Source of the DNA: Mesostigma viride | Lineage: Eukaryota; Streptophyta; Mesostigmatophyceae; Mesostigmatales; Mesostigmataceae | Direction of reading: 5' to 3' | Assembly: GCA_009746045.1 (NCBI GenBank) | Contig: RPFO01000034.1 | Span: 62,001-126,000 of the forward strand | Length of the DNA: 64,000 nucleotides | In this document: piece after piece, positions 12,112-23,544 of the stretch | Position numbering within the stretch: position 1 is the first letter of the stretch | Layout: each line of letters begins with the position of its first letter | The notes under the pieces: model-generated | What the model saw: the letters and a program-made list of their open reading frames with translations, nothing else | What the model was told of the DNA's origin: nothing | The model's database searches: none | Made by a program: the position numbers and the translations under genes

Positions 12112-13362
12112 AAAATATAATTACTTACAGCAGAGTGAAATCACTCAAACCAAAGCAAACGCCCAGCTATGAACCTATATACAGAGCCATGTCAAAGCTC
12201 TATACTACGATAAGACCAATGGAAACGCCTAACGGGAGGAACCTAATAGCCCTGCTGCACCGCAAAATCAGCCCGCGTACGGCGGAGCATGATGTCAGCC
12301 ATGGCCCGAGTCAGCGCCACCGACAAGCGCTGACGCCAATATGACGTCCAGGTCCGCGCCGACCATGGGGCCCGCTGGCCCTCCAGGTCCAGCCGGTCCT
12401 CCCGGAGCCGGCAACACTCCTTGAAGAAGGCGGAGGTCAGGGGCCCCATGGCCCCAAACTCCTCCAGGACAAAGGGCACCACACGATGGTGCCCGACGTC
12501 GCCGTAGGCCAGGAGCTTGGCCCGCTCCGCCCGGTCCGCCGTGTAACCTGCCGTGAGGGAGGCCCCAGCCACGTGGCTAAGAGCCAAGGGCCGCGCCACC
12601 GAAACGTCAATAAGCAGATGCCGGCCACCCCCCTCAAAGTCCAGCACCACGATGTCAGGCCGGTGGTTGGGGGAATAGAAGGCAGCGCCATCCGCATCCT
12701 CGGACCGGATGTTCGCGTGGGGGAAAACCGACCGGATCATGGCGAGCACCACCGTCAGGAGGACAGTGTGCAAATACAAATACCAATTCTGATTCTGTTG
12801 GCCCCCCATGCAGGCAAGGTAGTGAGTCCCCGTGGGATCCAGCGGCTGCCCACAGCTACCACAAGGCCGCCCGGCCGGAACAAGAGGCTGCGGGGCAAAT
12901 AGCTGGTGCCGGAGCGCCACCGAGTAGTGGCTGGGAGCCAAGGCGAATGGGGGGGCCATGGGAAGAGCACGAAGGTACGCCGAGCCCACACTCCGCAAGG
13001 AAAGCGAGAACAGCCACGCACGTCCCTGGGCGTTGAGGTCCGCGAAAAGAGCAATCCAATCAGCCGTGTGCAGAATACCCGCGTAGGTTTTCTGGTGTTT
13101 ATCGATGACGCGAGCAGGGAATGCGGCGGGAGATTGAACGGAGGCGACGGAGGGAGTGCCGCGAGGGAGGTGGCGCTGTACCGCCTGAGCGGCACGGACG
13201 GGAGAACAGGCCTGCTGGATCTCAGCATAGGCCTCCTGGATGGCGGTGACGAAGGGCAAAGGGCTGCTGGGGTCCAGGAGGTCAGGCGCTGCTGTTGCCA
13301 AAAGGGGCAGGAGCCGGCAGCTTTCCGCCCACGACTGAGCGACGGAGCCCAAAAATGCAGGG
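12112..13362 (-). mobile_element. REL-LINE fragment with endonuclease domain
   Basis: Longest copy of this family in the window. Its 3' end is at 12112 and it is 5'-truncated at about 13362. It is flanked by GGAATATATATT (about 12097-12110) and GGGAATATATATACC (about 13359), that is, the LINE-C target sequence. The RT itself is missing; only the C-terminal part of the ORF remains. Confidence 0.8.
12243..13352 (-). pseudogene. REL-LINE ORF C-terminus: CCHC knuckle plus restriction-like endonuclease
   Basis: The 369-residue open frame is the end of a larger polyprotein that would nick target DNA for target-primed reverse transcription. A CCHC knuckle is seen in the middle (CGSCGQPLDPTGTHYLAC). 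It is followed by the REL-endonuclease signature RPDIVVLDFEGGGRHLLID and a downstream AERAKLLAYGDVG helix (K and Y of the family). Known families with this layout are R2, R4/Dong, CRE and NeSL; the clade cannot be set without the RT. No start codon of its own is expected, since the element is 5'-truncated. Confidence 0.75.
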
Positions 13363-13728
13363 AATATATATACCAGTAGTGTAGATTAGTAAGGCTTAGC
13401 CTAGCATGTGGCCCACGCGCATGTGCGCCCATAATGGCCCCCTTGGATGTTGCCTTTAGAATTTAGCCAAGCCATGCCTATAATGGGACCCCCATGGATG
13501 TTGCATTAAGAATTTAGCCATGCTATGCCCTGCAGAGAGATGCTCTCTGTCGAGAAGCCATGCCCTAGCCCTTGTATAGCCATGATGATCTTCCTCCCCC
13601 GTGCCAGGATCCCCTTCGCTGGGTTGAACCTGAGACAGCATGGTGGTGCAGGTGCCCTTGCGGCACCTAGAGCAAGTGTTGCTTACATTCCCACCCTTGC
13701 ATGAAGTAGCCTAGGATGTATATTAAAA

Positions 13729-13955
13729 GCCATATGCCCCTTCTCAGGGATATGTGCTACATTGACTCCCAACGGAGTGATGTTGATAATTAATTAATTA
13801 ATTAATTAATTAATGCCTATTAATTAATTAATTAATTAGGTCCGGATTCTCCCGATTTCTGGCCTACGCTGGTTGTCTCCTTGAATTAATTAGGAACATC
13901 ACTCCGTTGGGAGTAAGTGTAGCACATATCCCTGAGAAGGGGCATATGGCTTTTG
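13729..13955. repeat. Palindromic junction: two LINE-C 3' ends around a PLE sliver
   Basis: The LINE-C 3' end at 13729-13814 (AAGCCATATGCCCCTTCTCA, hairpin, ATTA tail) is repeated in inverted orientation at about 13889-13955. Between them, 13844-13888 is a piece of about 45 bp matching the 3' end of the Penelope-like element (GGTCCGGATTCTCCCGATTT...). The arrangement can fold into a long hairpin. Confidence 0.75.
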
Positions 13956-14755
13956 AGGGGACATGACACCCCAAAAGGGCACTTTTCTGGAGACTATACC
14001 TAGGCATGTGATAAAAATCCAGTTATGATGGGGGACCATAAATATGATTTTTTAAAAAAATTCCAACCACTTGGGGAAGTACTACCCCCCACCATGTGAC
14101 AGTTATGTGCTAAAAATAGAAAAAGACGCTATTTTTGGCCGATTTTCCCTACTAGGACAATGGGCGAACCCAATGTGGCCAAATCATATATTCCCATCTA
14201 ATTGCAACCCTTGCCATTAATTCCAGCTAGTTTGCAGGTCAGAATAAGCATGTTTAGACACATTGAAATAATTTAGCCCAAAACACGTATTTTTTGGTGC
14301 CTAAAAAAATATATCAAATCATAGACACATGCAATGGGGTCAAATCTTATATTCAAAATTGGCCCAGGGTTGCAATCACACAGCCCCAAAGTTTCAGCTC
14401 ATTCTGACCACGTTTACCCACATTGAAATATTCTGATCAGGCACTCCGCAAAGGTGAAAACCATTTGCGTTCAGTGCCGGGCCGCGGAAAACGTTGAAAA
14501 ACGCGATCTGCGAATGAATCCGACCGGAATCGAACTGGGGACCTCTCGCACCAATTTTGCTGACTATAGGACGGACGTCTCCGGTTACCATGGCATCGCT
14601 GAGGCGATACCATGAGCACATTCCTAAGCTTGCCCCCTGCAAATGGGGCAGAACCACGAAAAACAAGTGCTAGATGCTTGAAGAAAACAACCACCAACTC
14701 TTTCACCATTATGAGCAGGTATGACCGCTTGCGGGAATCACTCATAGCCAACACC
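13956..14755. other. AT-rich stretch with no recognised gene
   Basis: No open frame with recognisable motifs. The stretch ends at the 11-bp target duplication of LINE-A (14756-14766). Confidence 0.4.
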
Positions 14756-14799
14756 ATGTCATGACCCCATTCTTTTTACGGTGTGGCGAGCGATGGATG

Positions 14800-14910
14800 C
14801 CGAGAATGCTCATAACTTTTACATCCGGGCATGAAATTTGGTCGGGTAAATTGCAGTAGAAGCGTCTTTTGATGACGAACACGATGATATAATTTTCAGC
14901 CGCCATCGCC
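14800..14910 (+). promoter_or_regulatory. Shared LINE 5' module, LINE-A copy
   Basis: Contains GCTCATAACTTTT, CATGAAATTT, the hairpin GCGTCTTTTGATGACG and GATATAATTTTC. The same ordered motifs precede ORF1 in families A2, B and C, and in weaker form D. Position suggests an internal promoter or RNA signal; this is inference. Confidence 0.6.
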
Positions 14911-14974
14911 CAAGATTTAGCGCAATATCATAAAACGCAGCGCAGGCAGGGATCGTATTTTCCGGAAAGTAGCC

Positions 14975-16315
14975 ATGGCGGAATCACCTTCAGCCGCCTC
15001 CCACTCCCCCTCCGAGGGGGGGGATTCAGCGCCTCATACCATCACGCAACTAGTCGACGCTGTGGACACCATTGCGGCCCAGCCATCGTCTGCTGATGCC
15101 GCCATTAACGTTTCGTCTAAGCGGCATTGCTCCGGCCCCGTCGACGAGATGGACAGCCAGATCCCTCCGCCAGCGGCTCCTGTTTCCAGCGAGGTTTCCC
15201 GTGAGACCGACCCCCTTGACGACGACGACGACGACGCCATCGCCGACGCTACGTTTGACCCAGCGGACTTCCTGCCTGGCGGGACTGTCGCCGAGCACCG
15301 GTTCTTTTCGCTTACCGCCGAGCAGGCGCAGGCTATCCTGCTCCTCCTGCACGCCAAAGGCCATGAGCTACACTTTCCCAGCACGTCTAGCGAGACTTCG
15401 GTGGACGACGTTCACCATCTGGAGCTGCCACAGCTTCGTCTTTCTGTTTTTCTGAGCTACGCGAAGGCCCCTTGCCTCCGGGCACTTTTTGCCGCTTTCG
15501 AGGATGCCGATGGTACCGCCAATACCCCCATTGCTTCCCCGGACGCAACCCTGCGCCAGCTCAACCAGAAAGTCGACGACATGGCCGCTCAACTCGGCGC
15601 CCTATCCACTGCTATCCGCCAAGACACTGCTGAGCTCCAATCAAGCATTGCCGAGGTCAAGGCCGCCATGACTACCCCGCCCCAGCAAGCCGCCCCTGCA
15701 CCCACCAGCTACGCTGACATGGTGAAACAGACCGACATTGCCAACCTGATGGAGGATGCCGCACGCAGGGGGGCTGCAGCCCACAAGACTGCTGTGGAGG
15801 AGGACCAGCGCTCACGCAGTATAGTGGTTCGATATTTCCAGGTCGCGCCACAGCCAGAAACGGACCTGATGCTCGCGCAACGCCTGTACCAGAACCTCAT
15901 CGTGGGCCGGCTGCAGCTGGGCAACGAGCGCATCCGCATCGAGTCGGCAGCTTGGATGGCGGGCCAGCCTGGCCCCATCCGGGTGACCTTCGCGAATGTG
16001 GCCAGCAAGGTGAAGGTACTCCAGGCCCGCAAGCTCCTAGGCGGGAGAAACGCGCCGAGCCTCGACGACCTCCTCTCACCGGCCCAGCTCGTCATCAAGA
16101 ATGGTCTGCTGGGCAGCGACGTGGCGATCAAGGCCAAGCGGGATGGCCAGAAGGTCTACGTCCGCCTCGTCCACGACACCCCCGTGCTATTCATCAACGG
16201 CCAGCGCACGGAGGCGCCGGCTCCTAACAAGCGGCACAAGTCGGGCCGTACCAGGCCCGCCCCAGCTGCGTCATCATCGTCTACGCACGTCCCGGGTATG
16301 GATGCCGCCCGGTAA
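14975..16315 (+). CDS. LINE-A ORF1 protein, intact
   Basis: 446 residues from an ATG just after the leader. The N-terminal third is acidic and low-complexity (DDDDDDAIADATFD). The middle has a coiled-coil-like stretch (LRQLNQKVDDMAAQLGALST). The C-terminal half carries the ORF1 core shared by all LINEs in this window: SRSIVVRYFQVAPQPE, IRVTFANVASKVKVLQARK, SLDDLLSPAQLVIKN, KVYVRLVHDTPVLFINGQR. Expected role: RNA binding and assembly of the retrotransposition particle with the downstream ORF2 product. Assignment to the RRM/C-terminal-domain ORF1 class is by motif order, not by structure. Confidence 0.8.
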   Translation: MAESPSAASHSPSEGGDSAPHTITQLVDAVDTIAAQPSSADAAINVSSKRHCSGPVDEMDSQIPPPAAPVSSEVSRETDPLDDDDDDAIADATFDPADFLPGGTVAEHRFFSLTAEQAQAILLLLHAKGHELHFPSTSSETSVDDVHHLELPQLRLSVFLSYAKAPCLRALFAAFEDADGTANTPIASPDATLRQLNQKVDDMAAQLGALSTAIRQDTAELQSSIAEVKAAMTTPPQQAAPAPTSYADMVKQTDIANLMEDAARRGAAAHKTAVEEDQRSRSIVVRYFQVAPQPETDLMLAQRLYQNLIVGRLQLGNERIRIESAAWMAGQPGPIRVTFANVASKVKVLQARKLLGGRNAPSLDDLLSPAQLVIKNGLLGSDVAIKAKRDGQKVYVRLVHDTPVLFINGQRTEAPAPNKRHKSGRTRPAPAASSSSTHVPGMDAAR

Positions 16316-16569
16316 GGGCACACCCTCGCGGCCTCGCGGTACAATAGGCTTTGGGCACAGCCTTTATAAACAAGCCCCTTTCCATCCTCATGTCGCACCG
16401 TGCGAGCATGATCAGGATGCAAGGTCGCCAGGCACGCCACGGTCACCCTTCCCGCCAATTTACCAGCCTCACACGCCTCCTAGCCCGCCTTGAGCGGGAT
16501 GAGGCCCAGTCGACACGCCGGCGACCCCAGCCAGGACGGAGACGACGCATATCCGTCCTGAAAGAAAGC

Positions 16570-19500
16570 CTCCATGCGTTGACAAGCATTAACCCCAATC
16601 GCCACCCTCCCCCTCCCCCCCCCCCCACCCCCACCCCCACCTCCAGCACTACCCTTCTCCACCCCCACCCCCACCCCCACCCCCCCGCTAATAGGGCAAC
16701 GGCCCATTCTTGGTATTGCAAGTTTTAACGTGCGCACCCTCCCTGCAGATCCTTCTACGAGCGGCGGCACCCCAGCACGCCAACGCGTCGACGAGCTGAT
16801 CGCCCTGTGCGCCGACAACAAGATCGCTGTTCTTGGAGTCCAGGAGCACCGACGCACCGTTGACCCTCAGCACGCGGTCAACGGTCTGCTGGTCGACGAC
16901 CTGCGGCAGGCTGGCGGTTCCACTATGGTGGCGGCGACGCGCCGGGCCAAGGTGGTGTGGGCCTCTTGTGCTCGCCGGCAGCATCAGAGCAGCTCCAGTC
17001 CATCGTGCTGCGGTCCCCGCGTGTGCTAGTGGCCACTTTTTCGGCCACTGAGGGCCATTCACACCACACGCTAACCGTTATCGTGGGATATGCACCACAT
17101 GCGGGTCGAGCTCAGGCGGAACGTGAGGCCTTCTTCGACGCCCTCAAGGAGGAGGAGGCCAACATCCCAGCTCGGCACTTCCTGGTTATGCTGCTCGACG
17201 CCAACGCCACGCTGCCAGTTGGCACTGGGGGCGCTCAGTATTCCCCAACCAACACGACAGCCAACGGTAACACGCCTTTATTTGCGAATCTGCTGGCAGA
17301 ATCTGCGCTGGTTGCATGCAATGCTTCTTTCGCACGCCCCGCTGAGCAGCTGGCCACCTTTTTTGGGCCGTCGGATCGGGTGGTGTGCCTTGATTATGTC
17401 TGCGTACGTCGGGCTCAGCGCCCCTCAGTTGTCGATGCTCGCGTCCTGCAAGATTCTGTCAGCACGGTGGAATCTGATCATCGTCTCGTGCTCGCTCGCA
17501 TCAGATTGCGGTTTCCTGGGGTGAAACCGTCGCGACAGCTGGCACCTCAGCCAGATCTGAAAGTGCTCCGGATTGTGCTGAAGGATGCCGACAAGATGTC
17601 AGCAGCAGAGCAGGCCGCTATGTCGCACAGGGATGATTTCCTGGCCGTATTCGACGCCGGGGGCAGCCGACAGCAGTTACACGCCATTCCGCCGCCGGGG
17701 GATATTTCAGTGATCCTCCGTGGTGTCGCCGCCAAGTATCGCCTGGCTGCCCGCACCCTCCCCACCTTGCCTCCGCGTCGGCAGCTTGCTGTCCACCGTC
17801 ACGCACCGACAGTGGTCGCCGCCAGGCAGATGCTCCGCCGCAACAGAGATCCGATCGCCAAACCTGGGCTGCAAGCAGCTCTGAGGGCCGCCTACGAGCA
17901 GGCTGAGAAGGCAGATGCTCAGCAGATGGTCAAGGACCTGCGCAGCTGCCAGCAGAAGCACGACGGCAAGGGGGCCTGGTTCTGGTACAAGCGCCTCGGG
18001 CACCCGGACGGCCTCGGCCGGCCCCACCGCCACGACGTCCCCGGCGCCCCAGCCAAGCGGCTTCGTACCTGGGCCACGGCCACGGCCGAGGTCGTGGGGA
18101 CAGCTGCGCCGCCCCCACCCCTGCTCCCAGCCGCCGCCGCCCGCCCGGCCGCCCTGGCCGGCCCCGCAGGGCCCCCGGCCCCGCCTAGGTCAGCGGCGGA
18201 CTACCTAGTCCCCCCGCTGGTCGGCCCACTTGGCGACCCGTCTGACATGCCTCCTTTCACCTCTCGCGAGGTCACGGAGGCGGTCCAGCGCCTGCGTTAT
18301 GACGCAGCCACCGGCTCTGACGAGATTCCGGCCGCAGTTGTAAAACTTGCAGCCGAATTCGAGGACACAGGTGTTATGCTGCTCTTCCGGGACATCTGCA
18401 ACCGCCTTCTGCTGTCGTCGCAACCACCTCCAGCGGCCTGGCAACACAGTTTTCGCACGATGCTGTACAAGAACAAGGGGTCGCCTGCCGACCCCGGCAA
18501 CTACAGAGGGGTGTGCATTCAAAGTGCCCCCCTCAAGCTTCTTATGCGGCTCATCCTGAACCGCCTGCGCACGGCCCTGGACGGTCACCTCAGCGAGACT
18601 CAGCACGGCTTCCGTTCAGGTCGCAACACAGTACAGGCGCTCTTCGCTACTCGCCGACTGGTGGAGGAACTGCAACGCCTTCAGCCTGGTGAGTCCCCTT
18701 TGCACCTTGTGCTGGTGGACTTCATCAAAGCCTTCGATTCGGTTTTCTGGCCTGCGCTTTGGGACATCCTCGAGTTGTTCCGGATCCCCCGCCCCCTGAT
18801 TGCTGTCATCCGCAACCTGTATGAAGGGTCCACCACTTCGGTGCGCACTTCTTACGGGACCACGCCCCCATGCCCTTTACAGAAGGGTGTGTGGCAGGGC
18901 TGCGTGCTGTCGCCCTACCTGTTCATTATTGTTGTCGAATACGTAATGATTCAGGCGCGCAAGCGATTTGCCCGCATCGTGGGCAGGGAACCAGGAGTGC
19001 AGGTTGCTAACAAATTCTGGCATGGCGGTGCGGACACGGAGATTCGGCTAGCAGACATCATTTACGCAGACGACACCACCCTCTTCGAGGACACTGAGCA
19101 CGTGCAGACATGGCTTGACTGCCTGGCTCTCGAGGCCCGTGCAGTGGGGCTTGAGGTCAGCAAGAAGACAGAGGCCCTGGCGGTTGGGCTCACCAACCCA
19201 GCGCCGCCCCTCTATCTCCTAGACGGCTCTCGAGTCCTGTATCGGGACCGCGTTAAGCTGCTGGGCAGCCTGCTCCCCAGCTGCGAGGCTGATGTGGACC
19301 ATCGCATCTCCCTCGCCTGGCACGCTTTACGTCAGTACCGGGCCCTGTGGCGCAAGCCCCTGGGCAAGATCGAGAAACAGGACCTGTTCAAGGTCCTCGT
19401 CCTTCCTGTTCTCACGTATGGCGCCGAGACGTGGACCCTCACCGCCGACCTGGCCCGCAAGCTGGACGGCGCGGTCACCAGCATGCTGCGTTCCATTTTC

Positions 19501-19890
19501 AGAGTAGGATATGCTGCTCATGTCCGCAATGAGGACCTGTACCAGGGCATGCCCTATATCACCAGCACAATTAAGCAACGCCGCCTGCAGCTTGTAGGGC
19601 ACCTAGCTCGCACCAACCAGGTAGACACCGCACGTGGCCCCCCCGCAGGACTGCGACCAGCTCAGCCTGGCCGGCACCTCCTGACGTGGGCTGGGCCTAG
19701 TGATGTTAGACGCCGCAAGGCCCGCACCTTCAAGGAACAGCTAGTAGAGGACATGGGGGGCCTCGGCCTCTCCGTGATTTGGAAGAAGATGATGGACAAG
19801 GCCAAGTGGGCCCAGGTCATAGAGGACAATGAGCCCCCCCCAGTGGGGAAGCGCCCGCGTGTGCAATCCCGCGGGAGGCACGCCAGATAG
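16570..19890 (+). pseudogene. LINE-A ORF2: AP-endonuclease and reverse transcriptase, N-terminal frameshifts
   Basis: The catalytic polyprotein. Endonuclease motifs in order: FNVRTL (about 16720), GVQEHRR, GYAPHAG, LLDANATLP, SDHRLV (about 17477). RT motifs: LYKNKGSP, NYRGVCIQSAPLK, VDFIKAFDSVFW, GVWQGCVLSPYLF, IYADDTTLFED (about 19060). C-terminal GAETWTL and RRLQLVGHLART follow. The frame 16957-19890 is open for 977 residues. Upstream the reading passes through another frame (16730 to about 16910), with an indel near 16905-16915 needed to reach GGVGLLCSP, and through a C-rich homopolymer tract (16603-16688) encoding a Pro/Thr linker like that of LINE-B. Probably inactive, or length-miscalled at homopolymers. 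Confidence 0.85.
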
Positions 19891-20000
19891 CTCCCCCTCG
19901 TGCGGCTGCCTAGATAGATGTTGTAGTTAGCATGTTGTTAGATAGATGTAGATAGATTAGACTGGTAGGAATGTTGCACCCATCCATCCATCCATCGGGG

Positions 20001-20054
20001 TTAATGCTCCGTGACTCCCCAACGGGAGCACGAGTCTAATTAATTAATTAATTA
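20001..20054 (+). promoter_or_regulatory. LINE-A 3' terminal hairpin and ATTA tail
   Basis: CTCCC-CAAC-GGGAG stem-loop (about 20016-20029), then (ATTA)n directly abutting the target duplication. The same hairpin-plus-tail layout, with different stems, ends LINE-B, C and D. Confidence 0.7.
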
Positions 20055-20099
20055 ATGTCATGACCATCCCTTTAGGCGCCATTATTATTACATATCCCT

Positions 20100-21520
20100 A
20101 AGCGGTGTGGCGAGCTATGGATGCCGAGAATGCTCATAACTTTTACATCCGGGCATGAAATGTGGTCGGGTAAATTGCAGTGGATGCGCCTTTTGATGAC
20201 GAACACGATGATATAATTTTCAGCCGCCATCGCCCAAGATTTAGCGCAATATCAAAAAACGCAGCACAGGCAGGGTTCGTATTTTCCCGGAACCAGCTAT
20301 GGCAGAAACTCCGTCAACCGCCTCCCATACTCTCTCCGAGGGGGAGGCTTCAGCGCCCAACACGATTACGCAACTAATTGCAGATGCGGAAACCATTGCG
20401 ACGCAGCCCCCGGCCAGCGAGGCAGCCATTACCGCCTCCTCCAACCAGCGGCTTTGCGTCACCCCAGCCGACGAGATGGATCGCCAGCTAGATCCCTCTG
20501 CCATCGTCTTCTAAACCCAGCGAGAACACCCCAATTGACGACGCCACCGACGACGCTACCGACGACGCTGAGTTCGACCCAGCATCCTTCATGCCTGGCC
20601 AGGTTGTCGACGAGCACCGGTTCTTTTCGCTTACCGCCGAGCAGGCGCAGGCTATCCTGCGCCACCTGCACGCCAATGGCAAGGAGATATATTTTCCTTA
20701 CACGTCTGGCGGGACCATTCCAGAGGACGAGCTCGACGAATTGGACGAGCCACAGCTTCGACTTTCTGTTTTCTTGAGCCACGCGCAGGCCCCTTGCCTC
20801 CGGGCACTCTTTGCCGCTTTCGAGGACGCCGAGCACGGCACCGCCAACACCCCCGATGCTTCCCCGGAAGCAGACCTGCACAAGCTCAATAAGAAAGTCG
20901 CAGACATGGCTGCCCAACTCGGCGCCTTCCACCGCTATCCGTCAAGACACTGCTGAGCTCCACTCCAGCATTGCCGAGGTCAAGGCCGCCCTGACCAGCC
21001 CGCCCCAGCCAGCCGCCCCCGCACCGGCCACCAGCTACGCTAACATGGTTAAACAGACGGACATTGCCAACCTGATGAAGGATGCCGGCACACGCAGGGG
21101 GGCTGCAGCCCACAAGACTGCTATCGAGGAGGACCTGCGCTCACGCAGTATAGTGGTCCGGTATTTCCAGGTCGCGCAGCAGCCAGAAACGGACCTGATG
21201 CTAGCGCAACGCCTGTATCACAGCCTCATCGTGGGCCGGCTGCATCTGGGCAACGAACGCATCCGCATTGAGTCGGCAGCCTGGATGGCGGGCCAGCCTG
21301 GCGCCATCCGGGTGACCTTAACGAATGTGGCCAGCAAGGTGAAGGTACTCCAGGCCCGCAAGCTCCTAGGCGCAAGAAACGCGCCGAGCCTCGACGACCT
21401 CCTCTCCCCGGCCCAGCTAGTCATCAAGAACGGTCTGCTGGGCAGCGACGTGGCGATCAAGGCCAGGCATGAAGGCCAGAAGGTCTACGTCCGCCTCGTC
21501 CACGACACCCGGGAAAAGCG
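20100..21520 (+). mobile_element. LINE-A copy 2, truncated after ORF1
   Basis: Starts with the shared 5' module (hairpin GCGCCTTTTGATGACG near 20190, then GATATAATTTTC) right after LINE-A. It is cut at about 21515, where an AT-rich stretch and the damaged LTR element begin. Confidence 0.8.
20299..21520 (+). pseudogene. LINE-A copy 2 ORF1, two frameshifts
   Basis: The ATG at 20299 and the N-terminus (MAETPSTASHTLSEG) match LINE-A ORF1. The frame breaks at about 20505-20590 and again at about 20930, after which SRSIVVRYFQVAQQPE and KVYVRLVHDT are read in a third frame to about 21515. The last shared residue is just before the point where LINE-A reads PVLFING; beyond it the sequence is unrelated. 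Confidence 0.8.
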
Positions 21521-21710
21521 CACCGGAGTGAACATATTACATACATATAATTATTAATTAAATATACTAATAATAATATATATTATAGTATACTCCCAGC
21601 GGCAAACTCGTAACCGGCCACTGCTGGTGACTCAAAGGTCGCACGTTGTCCGGAGGCTAGTCAGTGAGCCTCGATCTCAATGACCGCGCGCAGCACGCCC
21701 TTGGTAGAAC

Positions 21711-22857
21711 TCATGAATCGCTGGCGGCCGCGGCTGCTGGTGCTGAGTCGTGAACTGCCGGGCCTGCTGGCGCCCGCTCGTCCGCGTTGCGGGGCTTACA
21801 TCCCTTGGGCCGGAGGAGTCCGGGCGACTGCCGAACGCCGGGCCTGAAAACCTGGGCTCGGTCTCCCCCGTGCCACCTCAAAGCACATGAAGCAACGGGC
21901 TTTACTCGCGTCGATGGCGTTGAGGCCTTGGTCAGCGTTCCCGTCCTCCAGGTCATCAGGGGAGTCATCGTTCTCCTCGCCGTCGAGCGGGGGACCTGAT
22001 CGGAAGAAACGACGCACCGATGGTGCGCGCCCGCGAGCCACGACGTCGGCCACCTGCAGAAGATACCGCTGGATTTTCAGGATATCCCACTCATCCCAGG
22101 GGACCTCAGCGTAGTGCTTCAGTACCTCATCCTGCAGCTCGGGACTGAGGGCCTCAATGAACCTCAGTGATCTTGTACTCGTACCAGGTCATATCTGTCA
22201 GGTAGGCGGTGCTGGACTCAAACTTGGATAGAAACTCGATCGCGGTACGGAGTGGCTCCCTGGCGCAGCTTGCCGAATGCGAGTCGCTCGATCGTGGATT
22301 ACAACATCTGGGGGCACCAGCTTGCGGCGCACCCGGTCCATCAGCTCCTCCACGGTTTGCGGGTACGATTGGGATGCGATGCTCTCACAGTTCCGAGGAT
22401 GCTCACCACCGAGGGGTCCATGCAGGTGTTAACGACATGCGGGATGAGATCGCAGGTGGCCAGTTCCCAACTGTGATCAGATGCATGGTTACACCAGACG
22501 GTATACTGTTGTTGCCACATGCGCCCCCATTCGTCAATCTCCCGCGGTTTCATGTCCGCGTGCAGCTTGGGAACATTCTTGAATTAACGTGGGCATCGGT
22601 GGGGCCTTCATCGTATTAGGCTTGGGCCCACCGACCTCCCGGTAGGCGATGGAGCCGAAGGCTGGGGGCTGCGACCGGGGGAGAGATCCGGATCTGGTCG
22701 GCGTACCGTGCGTCCGCTGCACCTGTACCGACGAGGGGTGTTCATACCCCGGGTCATCCAAGGCCACTCTGCTGAAATTCAGGTTGCTGACGACCGCTGG
22801 CGAGTGAACCATGCTTCTGTTCTGCCCCCGAGGTTGCTGCAGTTGCTGCTGCGGTTG

Positions 22858-22888
<31 letters not shown>

Positions 22889-22924
22889 GGTAGTTGCTGC
22901 TGCTGCTGCGGTTGCTGCTGCTGC

Positions 22925-22973
<49 letters not shown>

Positions 22974-22976
22974 AAC

Positions 22977-23024
<48 letters not shown>

Positions 23025-23325
23025 GTTGCTGCTGCTGGAAACCCTGCTGCTGCTGTTCCTGCTGCTGGAAACCCTGCTGGAGCATCTCCTGGCTGCGCCC
23101 GTCTCCACCTTGTTCCACCCTGGAGTCTGGACTGTCATCATCTGATGAATCTCTGCGGCCCTGGTCTCTGGATCGTGGGGAGCCTTCCGCAGGTCTCTCC
23201 ATGACCTCACCTGTACCTGTCCCTACTTGGACGTGCGGTGGTACCTCTACCACCTCTATACCTTGCTCGTGGTTGTCTACCTGTTCTATCTCTCTGTTGA
23301 CAGGTTCTCTCCGTCTTCGTGGCAT
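21711..23325 (-). pseudogene. LTR-retrotransposon Gag with long polyglutamine tract, frameshifted
   Basis: Starts at 23325 (MPRRRREPVNREIEQ). A Gln tract encoded by imperfect CAG repeats (about 22850-23080) follows an acidic N-terminal region. After the first frame ends at 22534, Gag-like sequence continues in other frames: EIDEWGRMWQQQY near 22540, EFLSKFESSTAYLTDMTWYE near 22220, then FIEALSPELQDEVLKHYAEV and KIQRYLLQVADVV near 22140-22040. These have the look of a retrotransposon gag helical domain. A C-F-M-C start of a possible zinc knuckle appears near 21890 but lacks the expected His. At least two frameshifts make it a pseudogene. No viral envelope-type gene is present. Confidence 0.6.
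22850..23065. repeat. CTG/CAG trinucleotide repeat in gag
   Basis: Imperfect CTG repeats on the plus strand, read as polyglutamine in the minus-strand gag. The plus-strand polyleucine and alternate-frame polyserine frames are artefacts of the repeat. Confidence 0.9.
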
Positions 23326-23365
23326 GATGCTCGTACCGATACCTTACACTGCAGGCAACACCTCC

Positions 23366-23405
<40 letters not shown>

Positions 23406-23544
23406 CAACCACGTACTATATATATCCTTGGATGTCTGTGTCAGATTGCTATTAATTTCTTCAGGGTTATTCTCCCAGTTATCGGGTTTTTCCTTATGTT
23501 GCATGCCTATCTCACCTCCGTAATCTATCATTCTCAATGAATAT

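Larger units (their letters stand above)
9866..13814 (+). mobile_element. LINE-C copy 1: ORF1-only non-LTR element interrupted by REL-LINE tails
   Basis: A 5' leader (9866-9977) carries the hairpin CGTCTTTCTAAGACG and GATATAATTTTC shared with the other LINEs here. Broken ORF1 follows (9978 to about 11330). Three REL-LINE fragments sit at 11342-13362. The 3' UTR (13363-13786) contains a small hairpin GCAGAGAGATGCTCTCTG and the terminal hairpin ACTCC-CAAC-GGAGT at 13765-13778, then an (ATTA)n tail. Copy 2 at 26641-29480 has the same ORF1-to-3' UTR join, so no ORF2 seems to have been present. Neither 5' border nor target duplication could be fixed. Confidence 0.7.
14767..20054 (+). mobile_element. 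LINE-A: near full-length APE-type non-LTR retrotransposon
   Basis: Flanked by the 11-bp duplication ATGTCATGACC (14756-14766 and 20055-20065). Order: 5' leader with shared hairpin (about 14800-14974), intact ORF1, ORF2 with apurinic-type endonuclease and RT, 3' UTR with GATAGATG repeats, terminal hairpin CTCCC-CAAC-GGGAG and an (ATTA)n tail at 20037-20054. ORF2 carries N-terminal frameshifts, so this copy is probably not autonomous now. ORF1 is undamaged. Confidence 0.85.

Noticed and set aside
22779-23210. Polyserine and polyleucine frames around 22.8-23.1 kb
   Set aside because: Alternate readings of the CAG/CTG repeat; the polyglutamine frame fits the gag context.
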